This document shows positions 1-8,109 of a stretch of 64,000 nucleotides of DNA, piece after piece (within the stretch, counting starts at the first letter, position 1; each line of letters opens with the position of its first letter). The notes below the pieces were generated by a model. It made no database searches, was not told the DNA's origin, and worked only from the letters and a program-made list of their open reading frames with translations. The translations under genes were made by a program, and so were the position numbers. The DNA is from Pedobacter sp. FW305-3-2-15-E-R2A2. GTDB taxonomy: Bacteria; Bacteroidota; Bacteroidia; Sphingobacteriales; Sphingobacteriaceae. Location: assembly GCF_038446955.1 (NCBI RefSeq), contig NZ_CP151803.1, forward strand, positions 4,154,001 through 4,218,000, given 5' to 3'.

Positions 1-856
1 AATTTTTCAGGCTTTTAAATGTTTCCGCCCCAAATACCCCATCAACAGTGACAGGAAAAGCAACGTTCTTCTTATTGAGCGCGTTTTGCAATGCAATCAC
101 CACCGAACCTACGTCTCCTTTTTTGATAAATGAGCCCGTAGTTATTTTGCTGCTATTCACCTTATGACTGGCAAGTTCTTCATCCAGCAGACTCATTAAA
201 GAGCTGGTTACTTCTCCATCGCTCTCCAATCCTTTATCCTGTTGAAACTGCTTAACTACCTTATCCGTCTCCTTTCCGAAGTCGCCATCCACCACTAAGA
301 CATAACCCAGGTCATATAATTTTTTCTGTAAAGCCGTAACTGAAGCACCAATATCACCCTTTTTCAATACCCCATTAACGGGGGTCAGTACAGTATCTAT
401 TACCCCTGGGTTGACAAAAGCTTTTACAGTAGATTTTTTACGTTCTCTACGCATCACCTGTCCCCCATCACTATTGTTGCCCACCGCCGTATTTCCTTCC
501 CAGGCAAAGAAGGAGACACCTTCATTGATCCAGGCTATGAATATACCTGTATGATCGCATGTTCCATCTCCATTCCAGTCATAAAGCACAATATCTCCAG
601 GCTGTGGACTTGAAGTCAGCATGTTCTTCTTTTTCCAGAAATTATAACCGGAAGCACAACTCTGATATCCTTTAAGCGTATCGATTTTTCCCAATGGATG
701 ACCAGCTTCATTATAAACCCAGCTCACAAAAATTGCGCACCATTTTACTCCGTTAAGACCATACCAGGCGCCATATTTTGTTTTGTTAGAGCCTGCAGGA
801 GACTCTTTAATACCATTCTGTGATTCAGCGGTTTCGAGGATTTTTTGACGAGACAT
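1..856 (-). CDS. CHAP-type amidase with C-terminal peptidoglycan-binding repeats (partial)
   Basis: I translated this by hand; it begins with ATG at 856 (MSRQKILETAESQNGIKES) and is still open at base 1, so about 285 residues are visible and the C-terminus is missing. The N-terminal ~140 residues look like a CHAP/NlpC-type cysteine amidase: a Cys in VKWCAIFVSW (about residue 40) and a His in CDHTGIFIAW (about 102) would form the catalytic pair. Two peptidoglycan-binding_1-like repeats follow (LKKGDIGASVTALQKKLYDL and IKKGDVGSVVIALQNALN). I see no N-terminal signal peptide, which would fit an endolysin or bacteriocin-like lysin or a non-classical export route. It is separated from the protease operon by 126 bp and has its own promoter-like sequence. 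The fold is well supported; the biological role is unknown. Confidence 0.8.
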   Translation of the reverse strand, partial: MSRQKILETAESQNGIKESPAGSNKTKYGAWYGLNGVKWCAIFVSWVYNEAGHPLGKIDTLKGYQSCASGYNFWKKKNMLTSSPQPGDIVLYDWNGDGTCDHTGIFIAWINEGVSFFAWEGNTAVGNNSDGGQVMRRERKKSTVKAFVNPGVIDTVLTPVNGVLKKGDIGASVTALQKKLYDLGYVLVVDGDFGKETDKVVKQFQQDKGLESDGEVTSSLMSLLDEELASHKVNSSKITTGSFIKKGDVGSVVIALQNALNKKNVAFPVTVDGVFGAETFKSLKN

Positions 857-903
857 ATTTAGAGCGTTTTATGGTTAAACCCTGTTAAAGAATACCTAAA
901 GTT

Positions 904-935
904 CAAAATTAGATCCTACCTAAACAATCCCCCAA
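904..935 (-). promoter_or_regulatory. Bacteroidota-type promoter upstream of the CHAP gene
   Basis: On the minus strand the sequence reads TTG at 935-933, a 21-base spacer, then TAATTTTG (911-904), matching the TTG / TAnnTTTG consensus of the Bacteroidota primary sigma factor. It lies about 48 bases upstream of the ATG at 856, so the amidase is probably transcribed separately from the protease genes. Confidence 0.5.
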
Positions 936-982
936 AAGAGTGAAAAAACCTCGGGTACAAGACCCTGACTATAAAGGAGTAT

Positions 983-1753
983 TTATTTAATCAGCGCGGC
1001 ACTGTTTCGTTCTTCTCTATTGAATTCTGCTACATTTTCAGGACCGCCGTGATGTATTCCTATGACATAGTATTTTTCACCATCCTTCAGCCATAGTGGA
1101 GCACCACTATCACCACTACAGGTAAATAACTTGTAACCCACCATATCGCATTTGTCATGAAAAATTAAATCGCTTACTTTCGTCTTTTTATCCGACAGAA
1201 TATCTGTACCATTAATCCCGGTTTCGGCCAAATCTACCGGATAGCCCGTTAATATAACCTCCTGGTCTGGCTTGAGATTTAGTTTCTTGTAGTTTACGAT
1301 TTCGAGGTGACCGGTATACAATCCTTTCACTTTTGCCTTTCCAGTTTCACTGAGCACAATAAAAGAAATATCACTACTGATAAAATGGCAATTATCGGAT
1401 GCTACATTTTCTACCTTGAAGTCATCTGCCTTAAGTTGGGCTTCAAGCGTTTCCACTTTACCTGATTTAAAAATATTTTTATAAATGCTCATTTTTCGCA
1501 GCCACCATTTATCCGCAACATGCCTCGCGGTGATCAATGTGCTATCGTTAATAAAGGTCGCCGTACCCCATCCACGCATATATACATGGACAATTGCAGT
1601 ATAAGGATAGGTATTCAACAGTTCAGTTTGAACCATGCTGCGTGAATTCAGATAGACTTCCGGACCACACTTTTTGTGGATTTTCGTTTGTGCCATTAAT
1701 CTTCCACTACACAACATCAAACCGCAGACAATTAAAGCAATAGAGAGTTTCAT
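983..1753 (-). CDS. Secreted trypsin-like serine protease (256 aa)
   Basis: This is a predicted exported serine protease of the chymotrypsin fold (trypsin/V8-like). Residues 1-22 are a signal peptide ending LMAQ. The catalytic triad is readable in order: His in DSTLITARHVADKW (about residue 77), Asp in SSDISFIVL (about 128) and Ser in CSGDSGAPLW (about 216). The substrate cannot be predicted. The start lies 30 bp after the stop of another trypsin-like protease, and both follow a large exported protein on the same strand, so the three are probably one operon. There is no PDZ domain and no transmembrane anchor, so it differs from DegP/HtrA proteins. The protein ends shortly after the Ser region, as a compact single-domain protease would. 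Confidence 0.82.
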   Translation of the reverse strand: MKLSIALIVCGLMLCSGRLMAQTKIHKKCGPEVYLNSRSMVQTELLNTYPYTAIVHVYMRGWGTATFINDSTLITARHVADKWWLRKMSIYKNIFKSGKVETLEAQLKADDFKVENVASDNCHFISSDISFIVLSETGKAKVKGLYTGHLEIVNYKKLNLKPDQEVILTGYPVDLAETGINGTDILSDKKTKVSDLIFHDKCDMVGYKLFTCSGDSGAPLWLKDGEKYYVIGIHHGGPENVAEFNREERNSAALIK

Positions 1754-1783
1754 ATGAGTTTTATTTTAGGTGGATACATGCAA

Positions 1784-2884
1784 TTAGGGAAACCAATCAG
1801 CGACGGAAGAAATACGAACTGCCTTTTCTCCCTGACAATAGGGCATTTTACAGAGTGTAGAAATGTTACAGTTTCCTTGCCATTGGAAATCTACCTGCCC
1901 GCCGACAAGAACACCAATTACACGGTGGGTAACAACATCAAAAACCGGCGATCCGGAATTTCCCTGAAAAGCATCCAGTGAGGTATAAAATATATCCCGC
2001 TCCTCATCTTTTTCTACACCTGCATTTGCAGCTACTTTTTTGGGCAATCCATAAGGATGACCAATCATATACACCCCGTTTCCTTTTTTTACCGGATCGG
2101 TCAATCCGAGTTTCAAAGGCAATTGCTTCAGTTCCCGGTCAACGGTGAATTCCTTTAGATCCAACTCTTCTGACTTACGGGTAATCTTTTTAGGAAAATA
2201 TACGCTATCAGCTGAGATGATTGCCTGTATACCTCCTGAAGCATTTGTCAGTTCAAACCCGAAAACAATGGCATATCTGCTCAGATCACCCTGAAAAACA
2301 TGTCCGGCAGTAATCAGCCTATCCTTGCCCACAACAAAAGCTGTTCCTGAGCCCAGCACGGGCTGGTTAATAAATGGCTCACTCTGACAAAGGTTATAAG
2401 TTGTGCCCAAAGTACTGCTAAAGTCCAATTGATATTCATCCCTGGAAATTTGATGCAATTTATCTTTGTCAATTACTATTCCTACCGAAACTGAATTGAT
2501 GAGTGCAGTCTTCCCGAATGCCGTTTTAGGATCAACATTTCGAGCCTCAATACGACTATCATATTGAGTTGCGCCAACCAGCACCCTGCGTTTAGCGGGC
2601 AGCCCTTCAAACGGGTCTACTATTATTGCTGTTATTGCTGCCTTCACCAGACCAACTGCTTCAGCAGACTCATAATCTGAACCAATCACAGTCTTTTGAT
2701 CGCTGGATCGGACTCTATCTGCAGTCATCTTTCTGGTACTTCTCTTATCAGTTTGGTAGTTTTTGTATTTTTCAAATGCTCTTTCTATCATTTCAGTCCG
2801 AACCCTGGAACTATCTGTTTGAGCCGTTATTTTTAAGTTACAGCCAAGCAGCATAAAAACAAATAATATCAGCGGTTTATTCAT
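1784..2884 (-). CDS. Secreted trypsin-like serine protease (366 aa)
   Basis: This is a second exported chymotrypsin-fold protease. Residues 1-22 form a signal peptide (MNKPLILFVFMLLGCNLKITAQ). About 160 residues of unassigned sequence precede the protease domain, which carries His in KDRLITAGHVF (about 196), a candidate Asp in EELDLKEFTVD (about 245) and Ser in DAFQGNSGSPVFD (about 318). The LDLKEFTVD segment is looser than the usual DLAV motif, so the Asp assignment is provisional. The ATG overlaps the stop of the upstream 955-residue gene by four bases (ATGA), which implies translational coupling. The long N-terminal region could be a pro-domain or an interaction domain. The neighbouring 256-residue protease is only distantly similar, so the two are not a recent tandem duplication. 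Confidence 0.8.
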   Translation of the reverse strand: MNKPLILFVFMLLGCNLKITAQTDSSRVRTEMIERAFEKYKNYQTDKRSTRKMTADRVRSSDQKTVIGSDYESAEAVGLVKAAITAIIVDPFEGLPAKRRVLVGATQYDSRIEARNVDPKTAFGKTALINSVSVGIVIDKDKLHQISRDEYQLDFSSTLGTTYNLCQSEPFINQPVLGSGTAFVVGKDRLITAGHVFQGDLSRYAIVFGFELTNASGGIQAIISADSVYFPKKITRKSEELDLKEFTVDRELKQLPLKLGLTDPVKKGNGVYMIGHPYGLPKKVAANAGVEKDEERDIFYTSLDAFQGNSGSPVFDVVTHRVIGVLVGGQVDFQWQGNCNISTLCKMPYCQGEKAVRISSVADWFP

Positions 2885-5748
2885 TTTGATGTTGGTCTGG
2901 TATAAAGGTTAAACAACGGAATATCAATCGTTAAACCTAGCCCGGCCCTAAAGGAAGAGAAGTTAGCAGTCCCTCCAACCTGTTTAAATTCCGGTCCGTA
3001 CTGTCCACCGAGGTTTAAAGAAAATGGAGATCCGGGAATACCCAGCGTAAAATATAAACCTGGAGAGAAAATGTTTTTGAAACTTAGCTCTGGAAGAACG
3101 TCCGCATTATCTTTGCTATCAAACCTTAGCCGTGTAACCGCACCTACGTCAATAAGCGGAATATATAAGCCAAAAGCACTCCCCTTCCATGAGAAGAAAT
3201 TACCAAAAGAAACACTAAGCCCCAATGGGGCGGTAAATCCTGTACTAAATGCGGTCCTTGTTTTACCGTCAACTTGAGCAAAATCTGCGCCCAATAATAT
3301 ACCCGAATAACTGTTTATAGAAACATTGAATGCGGACTGACGTTTCACAGAATAACTTCCCACCGGTAATGCAAAAGCTTCTATAGCCTTTTGTACATCC
3401 TCTGAATCTTTGGCCTGCGCCATGCCGTTTACCAAATGAATGATGGAGATGATTTGCGGATCAAGTCCCGGACTGATCTGGCCCAGCAATTTATCAGTGT
3501 AACTAATTGCATCTGCCTTCATTATTTCAGCTCGTCTTTTAAGGGGCGCCGTATCAGTGGAAATCCCTGCAATAAATACATTGTAATATTCTACTGCATA
3601 CGCTTCTATGTTAGCCGTCATTTGATCAGCAACATCATCAGGGAAAGGACGAAATTCGCTGCCATTGGCAGTACCTTTTAATTTTTTCATACTCGTATTG
3701 AGCTGCTCCATTACTTTCCGGAGCGGTATTTGAGTATAACTGGAAACGACTAAGAGCTGAAATTTAGGATCATCAAGCATGTCTTTCATCTGCTTTACAT
3801 CCGCCACTAAATTATCAGGTTTTGCGTTTCCATACCGGTATGCATTTAAAACTTCTCTGAAGTTCTTTATTTTACCTCGATAACCCGTTGGAACCTGGTC
3901 CGAATGTGTAGAAAGCCAATGCTCAACTTTGCCGAATTCGATATAAACTTTATCAAAGATTTTTGGGTCTAGATTGTCTGATTTTGCAATCTTCAGCATT
4001 TTATAGGCATCTGCCCAACTCGCAAATTCCATTTTAGGACTAAGATTGACCAGTGCCACTAACTCAGGAATTTCTTGTGTGAATCTTACCGGTACTAAGG
4101 TATCTACTAAAGAAAGCATTTGTTCAATGCCGTTAGCATAATTTTTTTTCCGCAAGGCAAACACCACCTCGTTTGCAACGTTTGCTACCTTAAAATATCT
4201 GGCAAGCTGGTCAGTAGGCTCATATTTCTCAGTAGAGTCATCTGAAATATCTGCCAGTAACGATTGCTGACTGGATATAATTTGCTTAGAGAAATCAATT
4301 ACACCTTTTACAAAATTATATACGGTATCGGCGCCTACATGCTCACCAGCCTTATTCGCTTTTTTGATCGCCACTGCGGTATTGTAGACATGCTCGGCAT
4401 TTTTTGTCATATTGATGATAAGTGATTCAAATTTAGCCTTATATGTCAGCTTCTTGCTAGTCACGACCTTTTCAAGCAAACCACATAACGAGATAACGTC
4501 TTTATGCCCCTCCCGCGCAAATTCAATTTTGTAATACTTCAAGTTCTGCTGGTGAAGAAACCCAGCATACAATTGATAAAAATTAACTTCTGAGGCATAA
4601 CTATTCCAAAAATCGAGGCCGGCAAACTTGGGTTCTCCATTTTCAATCAAGGTTAGACTCCTGGCGAACATCTCCGACATGGAAAGCAGATTAGCCATAT
4701 TCTTCCGCGTATAATTATCAGACAATTTCCATTGGCTGATATTTTTACTATTGCTCAGGATGGTAAAATAGTCTACCGGATATTTAACCTTTGACAGGTT
4801 TGGAATAATAAGCATGGCTTCAAACGCAAAATCCAGGTCCGGATAGCGTTGTAAAAGACTGGAAACCCGGCTCGAATTTCTAAGCTGATAGGCATTGTCT
4901 AAAATACTATTTAAATCATTTTGGATATAGCCCTTTAGATCGATTTGGAAAGTACCAAGCTGTTCTGGTTTGAAACTCTTCAGATAAGCGACCGTTTTGG
5001 GAAGTAAGATATGGAGTTCTTCCAGGGGGATTTTATCCTTGTGGTTCTCCAGATATTTTTTCACGTTAGTCATTGCATAAGCCACAAGTTCTTCTTTGAT
5101 CCGTTTGGCCAGGAACTCCCCCAGCCCATTGATAATCTCATAGCTCATATTCCCGCCAAGAAAGGGTATCGCTTTTTGGAGGGAGGTGTTGTAATTTACT
5201 CCTGAAGACCGATCAGCAAAACCGAGGCGTAATGACTGATATTTTGTGCGGTAGAGCTCCACCATATCGTATAGAAATGTGTTATTCCTTGCACTGTATG
5301 CCAGACCAACCGCCTGTAACTCTAAATCATCAGCCACAGATTTAGAAGTGTCATATTCCAGCCTACATGATTCCAGATTGTCGACATAATTATCCAGGGT
5401 ACCATAACGACCTTTATCGTTACTGGAAACTCCGACCGCGGTAGCTGTTTCAACCAACTTTTTTATACGATTGTATTGAATAAGCTTCTCATCAGCAGCT
5501 TTAATTGCTTTGCTGGCAGTTGTATCATTTTTCAGGGCATCATCCTCCAGATAGGTTTTGAAAATCCCCAGTACCAATGAGCGGTCTTTAATCACTTCAT
5601 TTTTTCGGATGTCAGGATCCACACTTTGATAATCTTTTTTAAGCAGATCAATGAGCAAGGCAGCGTGTCCCGCAACAGGGGCATCTTTTTGTGCAAGTGC
5701 TGAAAAGCAAAGTAACAGGCACAATGACAGGACAGAAAAAAATTTCAT
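2881..5748 (-). CDS. Large exported protein of unknown function with barrel-like C-terminus (955 aa)
   Basis: I do not recognise this family. A signal peptide is clear (MKFFSVLSLCLLLCFSALAQ). Residues ~20-780 are mainly charged, helix-rich sequence without a catalytic motif that I can identify. From about residue 800 to the end the pattern changes to alternating hydrophobic and Gly-rich strands (such as GFTAPLGLSVSFGNFFSWKG and FTLGIPGSPFSLNLGGQYG), typical of outer-membrane beta-barrel strands. It is the first gene of an operon with two secreted trypsin-like proteases and is coupled to the first of them by a four-base overlap. A reasonable inference is an outer-membrane or periplasmic scaffold whose helical part is cleaved by or recruits the proteases, but nothing in the sequence proves this. 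Confidence 0.6.
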   Translation of the reverse strand: MKFFSVLSLCLLLCFSALAQKDAPVAGHAALLIDLLKKDYQSVDPDIRKNEVIKDRSLVLGIFKTYLEDDALKNDTTASKAIKAADEKLIQYNRIKKLVETATAVGVSSNDKGRYGTLDNYVDNLESCRLEYDTSKSVADDLELQAVGLAYSARNNTFLYDMVELYRTKYQSLRLGFADRSSGVNYNTSLQKAIPFLGGNMSYEIINGLGEFLAKRIKEELVAYAMTNVKKYLENHKDKIPLEELHILLPKTVAYLKSFKPEQLGTFQIDLKGYIQNDLNSILDNAYQLRNSSRVSSLLQRYPDLDFAFEAMLIIPNLSKVKYPVDYFTILSNSKNISQWKLSDNYTRKNMANLLSMSEMFARSLTLIENGEPKFAGLDFWNSYASEVNFYQLYAGFLHQQNLKYYKIEFAREGHKDVISLCGLLEKVVTSKKLTYKAKFESLIINMTKNAEHVYNTAVAIKKANKAGEHVGADTVYNFVKGVIDFSKQIISSQQSLLADISDDSTEKYEPTDQLARYFKVANVANEVVFALRKKNYANGIEQMLSLVDTLVPVRFTQEIPELVALVNLSPKMEFASWADAYKMLKIAKSDNLDPKIFDKVYIEFGKVEHWLSTHSDQVPTGYRGKIKNFREVLNAYRYGNAKPDNLVADVKQMKDMLDDPKFQLLVVSSYTQIPLRKVMEQLNTSMKKLKGTANGSEFRPFPDDVADQMTANIEAYAVEYYNVFIAGISTDTAPLKRRAEIMKADAISYTDKLLGQISPGLDPQIISIIHLVNGMAQAKDSEDVQKAIEAFALPVGSYSVKRQSAFNVSINSYSGILLGADFAQVDGKTRTAFSTGFTAPLGLSVSFGNFFSWKGSAFGLYIPLIDVGAVTRLRFDSKDNADVLPELSFKNIFSPGLYFTLGIPGSPFSLNLGGQYGPEFKQVGGTANFSSFRAGLGLTIDIPLFNLYTRPTSK

Positions 5749-6281
5749 GTTTTTGAGTTTGTTGGTTAATCAGATGTTATGGTTATTGTTCAGCGGGGTC
5801 ATGTGGTGAATTGACCAGGCGTTATGATGGCAAGTCAGGAGCGTATATAATACATGAATTTTCATCGAGAGCAAGGTTAATACACTCGAATATAACTATT
5901 TATTAACCATCGCAATAGCCATCAGGAAAATAAATCAAAAAATAGCATAGTGCTGATCCAGGATTTTGCATCACCTGATCCTGAACTCCAGGGATCGGTT
6001 GGGGATCAGTTTTAAAACAGGACAAATTCCATAGCTGCTTTAGACTATTGAACAAATATGGCGCGCGGAAAGAACAGCAAAAAAATGTAATAAAAAGCAA
6101 AGAAAAACAATTAATTTTCTTATTATTAACTCGGAAAAAGCTGCAAACAAAAACGCTCTTAAAACTAATTGCTTAACTTATTAAAAAAAACATCTGCTAA
6201 AATTAGTATTTTGGCGGGCTACGGTATAATACGCTTTTTTTTTATTGCCTGTAACAGGTTAAATTAATCCTATGAAAATAA
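5749..6281. other. Divergent intergenic region (533 bp)
   Basis: This AT-rich spacer separates the minus-strand protease operon from the plus-strand LytS gene and must hold promoters for both. I found no complete TTG/TAnnTTTG promoter, no tRNA and no convincing small gene. A 65-codon open frame on the minus strand (5903-6100) has no recognisable protein character. A poly-T run at about 6236-6243 precedes the LytS gene. Confidence 0.5.
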
Positions 6282-7421
6282 ATGTTTGGCGAATTTTATC
6301 TTAAGGAAAATTACACAAATAGCAGAAGAATAATATATCATTTGATTTTCTGGACTGTAGTCAGCCTTCTGTATTATTTAAGCTATAGAAGACTTGACCC
6401 TGAAAATGCCTGGATTTTAGTTTCTAAGGATCTGTTTTCTGTGGTCACCATATTCTACATCACCTCCTACTTTATCATCCCCAGGTTCCTTCTGGATCGC
6501 GGTACACTGTTTCTGGCGCTCTGGATAATTATAACCTATTTCTGGTGGTCGATCGGTACTTACCTGATGTGTTACTACCTGCATCACTTTGGTACTCCAA
6601 ATGAAAGGTTAAAAATCTATGTGAAAATAGTGATCGAAAATGGGCTCGTCGGCATTATCAGCTGGCATAAGCTTCCTTTTTACGTTCTGGACTATGTATA
6701 TTTTACAGCATTGCCATTGGGATTAAAACTCATGCAAACCCTCCTAAATGAAAAAAACAGGGGCATAAAGTTACAACGGGATAATCTTGAACTGGAAATA
6801 GATTTCCTGAAATCACAGATCAATCCCCACTTTCTTTTCAATACCCTGAACAACATTCATTCCATGGTGATTGCGAGTGATCAGGCCGCAGCCGACACGG
6901 TTCTCCATCTTTCAAGCCTGATGAAATACACGCTGTACCAGAGTGATGAAAAAGAAGTCTCTTTAGAAAAGGAAATCAGGTTCATCAACAATTATCTGAT
7001 GCTGGAAAAGATCCGCTACAACGAAAAAGTTAAACTGCTGATCAACATCAATGTACCGGAAAATGACCTCGGAATTGCTCCCCTTATACTTTTCCCTTTT
7101 GTCGAGAATGCGTTTAAACATGGCCCTGATAAATCCAGCTTAAATTCTGAGATCAAAATCTCCATTCAGCTCGAAAGGGACAGACTGTTGTTTCATATTG
7201 CCAATAGCGTCCTGACCGATCAAAAGAAATCAGAACCGGATAATTATTATGGAGGCATTGGGATAACAAATGTGCTCAAAAGACTTGAAATCAATTACAA
7301 AGGCAATTATGAGCTAAGTAAAGGGATCAAAGATGGGTGCTATGAGGTTACCCTGTCAGTTAAACTAAGTAATTACCTCAGATTACACATCCCCAACAAA
7401 CGAAAAACCAATGCAAATTAA
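6282..7421 (+). CDS. LytS-type membrane sensor histidine kinase (379 aa)
   Basis: This is a sensor kinase of the LytS/YehU family (His_kinase, PF06580). The first ~165 residues hold several hydrophobic segments (around 20-35, 50-66, 76-100 and 130-150) that should form the membrane sensor part. A short coiled-coil-like stretch leads to the phospho-acceptor box, with His in INPHFLFNTLNNIHSM (about residue 183), followed by the ATP-binding N-box PFVENAFKHG and the Gly-rich segment YGGIGITNVLKRL. The stop overlaps the start of the LytTR regulator gene by 11 bp, so the two form one operon and presumably one signalling pair. The signal is unknown. The pair ends convergent with the dehydratase gene and so may or may not regulate the biosynthetic region. 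Confidence 0.9.
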   Translation: MFGEFYLKENYTNSRRIIYHLIFWTVVSLLYYLSYRRLDPENAWILVSKDLFSVVTIFYITSYFIIPRFLLDRGTLFLALWIIITYFWWSIGTYLMCYYLHHFGTPNERLKIYVKIVIENGLVGIISWHKLPFYVLDYVYFTALPLGLKLMQTLLNEKNRGIKLQRDNLELEIDFLKSQINPHFLFNTLNNIHSMVIASDQAAADTVLHLSSLMKYTLYQSDEKEVSLEKEIRFINNYLMLEKIRYNEKVKLLININVPENDLGIAPLILFPFVENAFKHGPDKSSLNSEIKISIQLERDRLLFHIANSVLTDQKKSEPDNYYGGIGITNVLKRLEINYKGNYELSKGIKDGCYEVTLSVKLSNYLRLHIPNKRKTNAN

Positions 7422-8109
7422 CTGTATAGTCATCGATGATGAACCTCTGGCAAGAAATACGATCGAGTCATACATCAAAAAAATCCCGTCATTGGTGCTC
7501 TTAGGCAGTTTTGAAAATCCCCTGGAGGCCTTTCATATCCTGGATACCGTACAGGTTGACCTCATTATTTCCGATATTCAGATGCCCGATATGACAGGCA
7601 TCGAGTTTTTAAAAATACTGAAAAATCCTCCTTTCGCCATATTTATTACCGCTCACCCACAATTTGCAGTAGAAGGTTTTGAGTTGGAAGTACTGGATTA
7701 CATTGTGAAGCCATATTCACTGGAACGCTTTGCGAAAGCAATACAGCGCGCGCAGAAGGGAATTGCCTACCGGTACACCAAATCAATGGGGGAAGACGAA
7801 TACCTGAAAGTAAAGGACGGAAACAAGACCATCTTCCTGAAATACAATGACATCAACTATATTGAAGGAATGAAAGACTATGTAAAAATACATAACATTA
7901 ACAAAAGCATCGTGACCATGACCACGCTGAAATCCCTTGAACAGCTCTTGCCGAAAGAAGGTTTTATCCGTGTTCAAAAATCATATATCATCAATATCAA
8001 AAAAATAGTAAGTGTGGAGTCTTCGAAGGTGATCCTGACCTTAAACCGGTTCGAAGTTCCGATTGGCCTCCTATACAGGAATGAACTCTTCCGCAGACTT
8101 CAGCTATAA
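7411..8109 (+). CDS. LytTR-family response regulator (232 aa)
   Basis: This is a response regulator with an N-terminal receiver (residues ~1-120) and a C-terminal LytTR DNA-binding domain (~135-232). The receiver shows acidic residues in IDDEPLA, the phospho-acceptor Asp in LIISDIQMPD (about 54) and the conserved Lys in LDYIVKPYSLERF. The LytTR part has the family pattern DINYIEGMKDYVKIH followed by EGFIRVQKSYIINIKKIVS. The gene overlaps the partner kinase gene by 11 bp. Its end overlaps the end of the minus-strand dehydratase gene by six bases, with no room for a conventional terminator between them. LytTR proteins usually bind direct repeats in promoters; the target here is unknown. Confidence 0.92.
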   Translation: MQINCIVIDDEPLARNTIESYIKKIPSLVLLGSFENPLEAFHILDTVQVDLIISDIQMPDMTGIEFLKILKNPPFAIFITAHPQFAVEGFELEVLDYIVKPYSLERFAKAIQRAQKGIAYRYTKSMGEDEYLKVKDGNKTIFLKYNDINYIEGMKDYVKIHNINKSIVTMTTLKSLEQLLPKEGFIRVQKSYIINIKKIVSVESSKVILTLNRFEVPIGLLYRNELFRRLQL

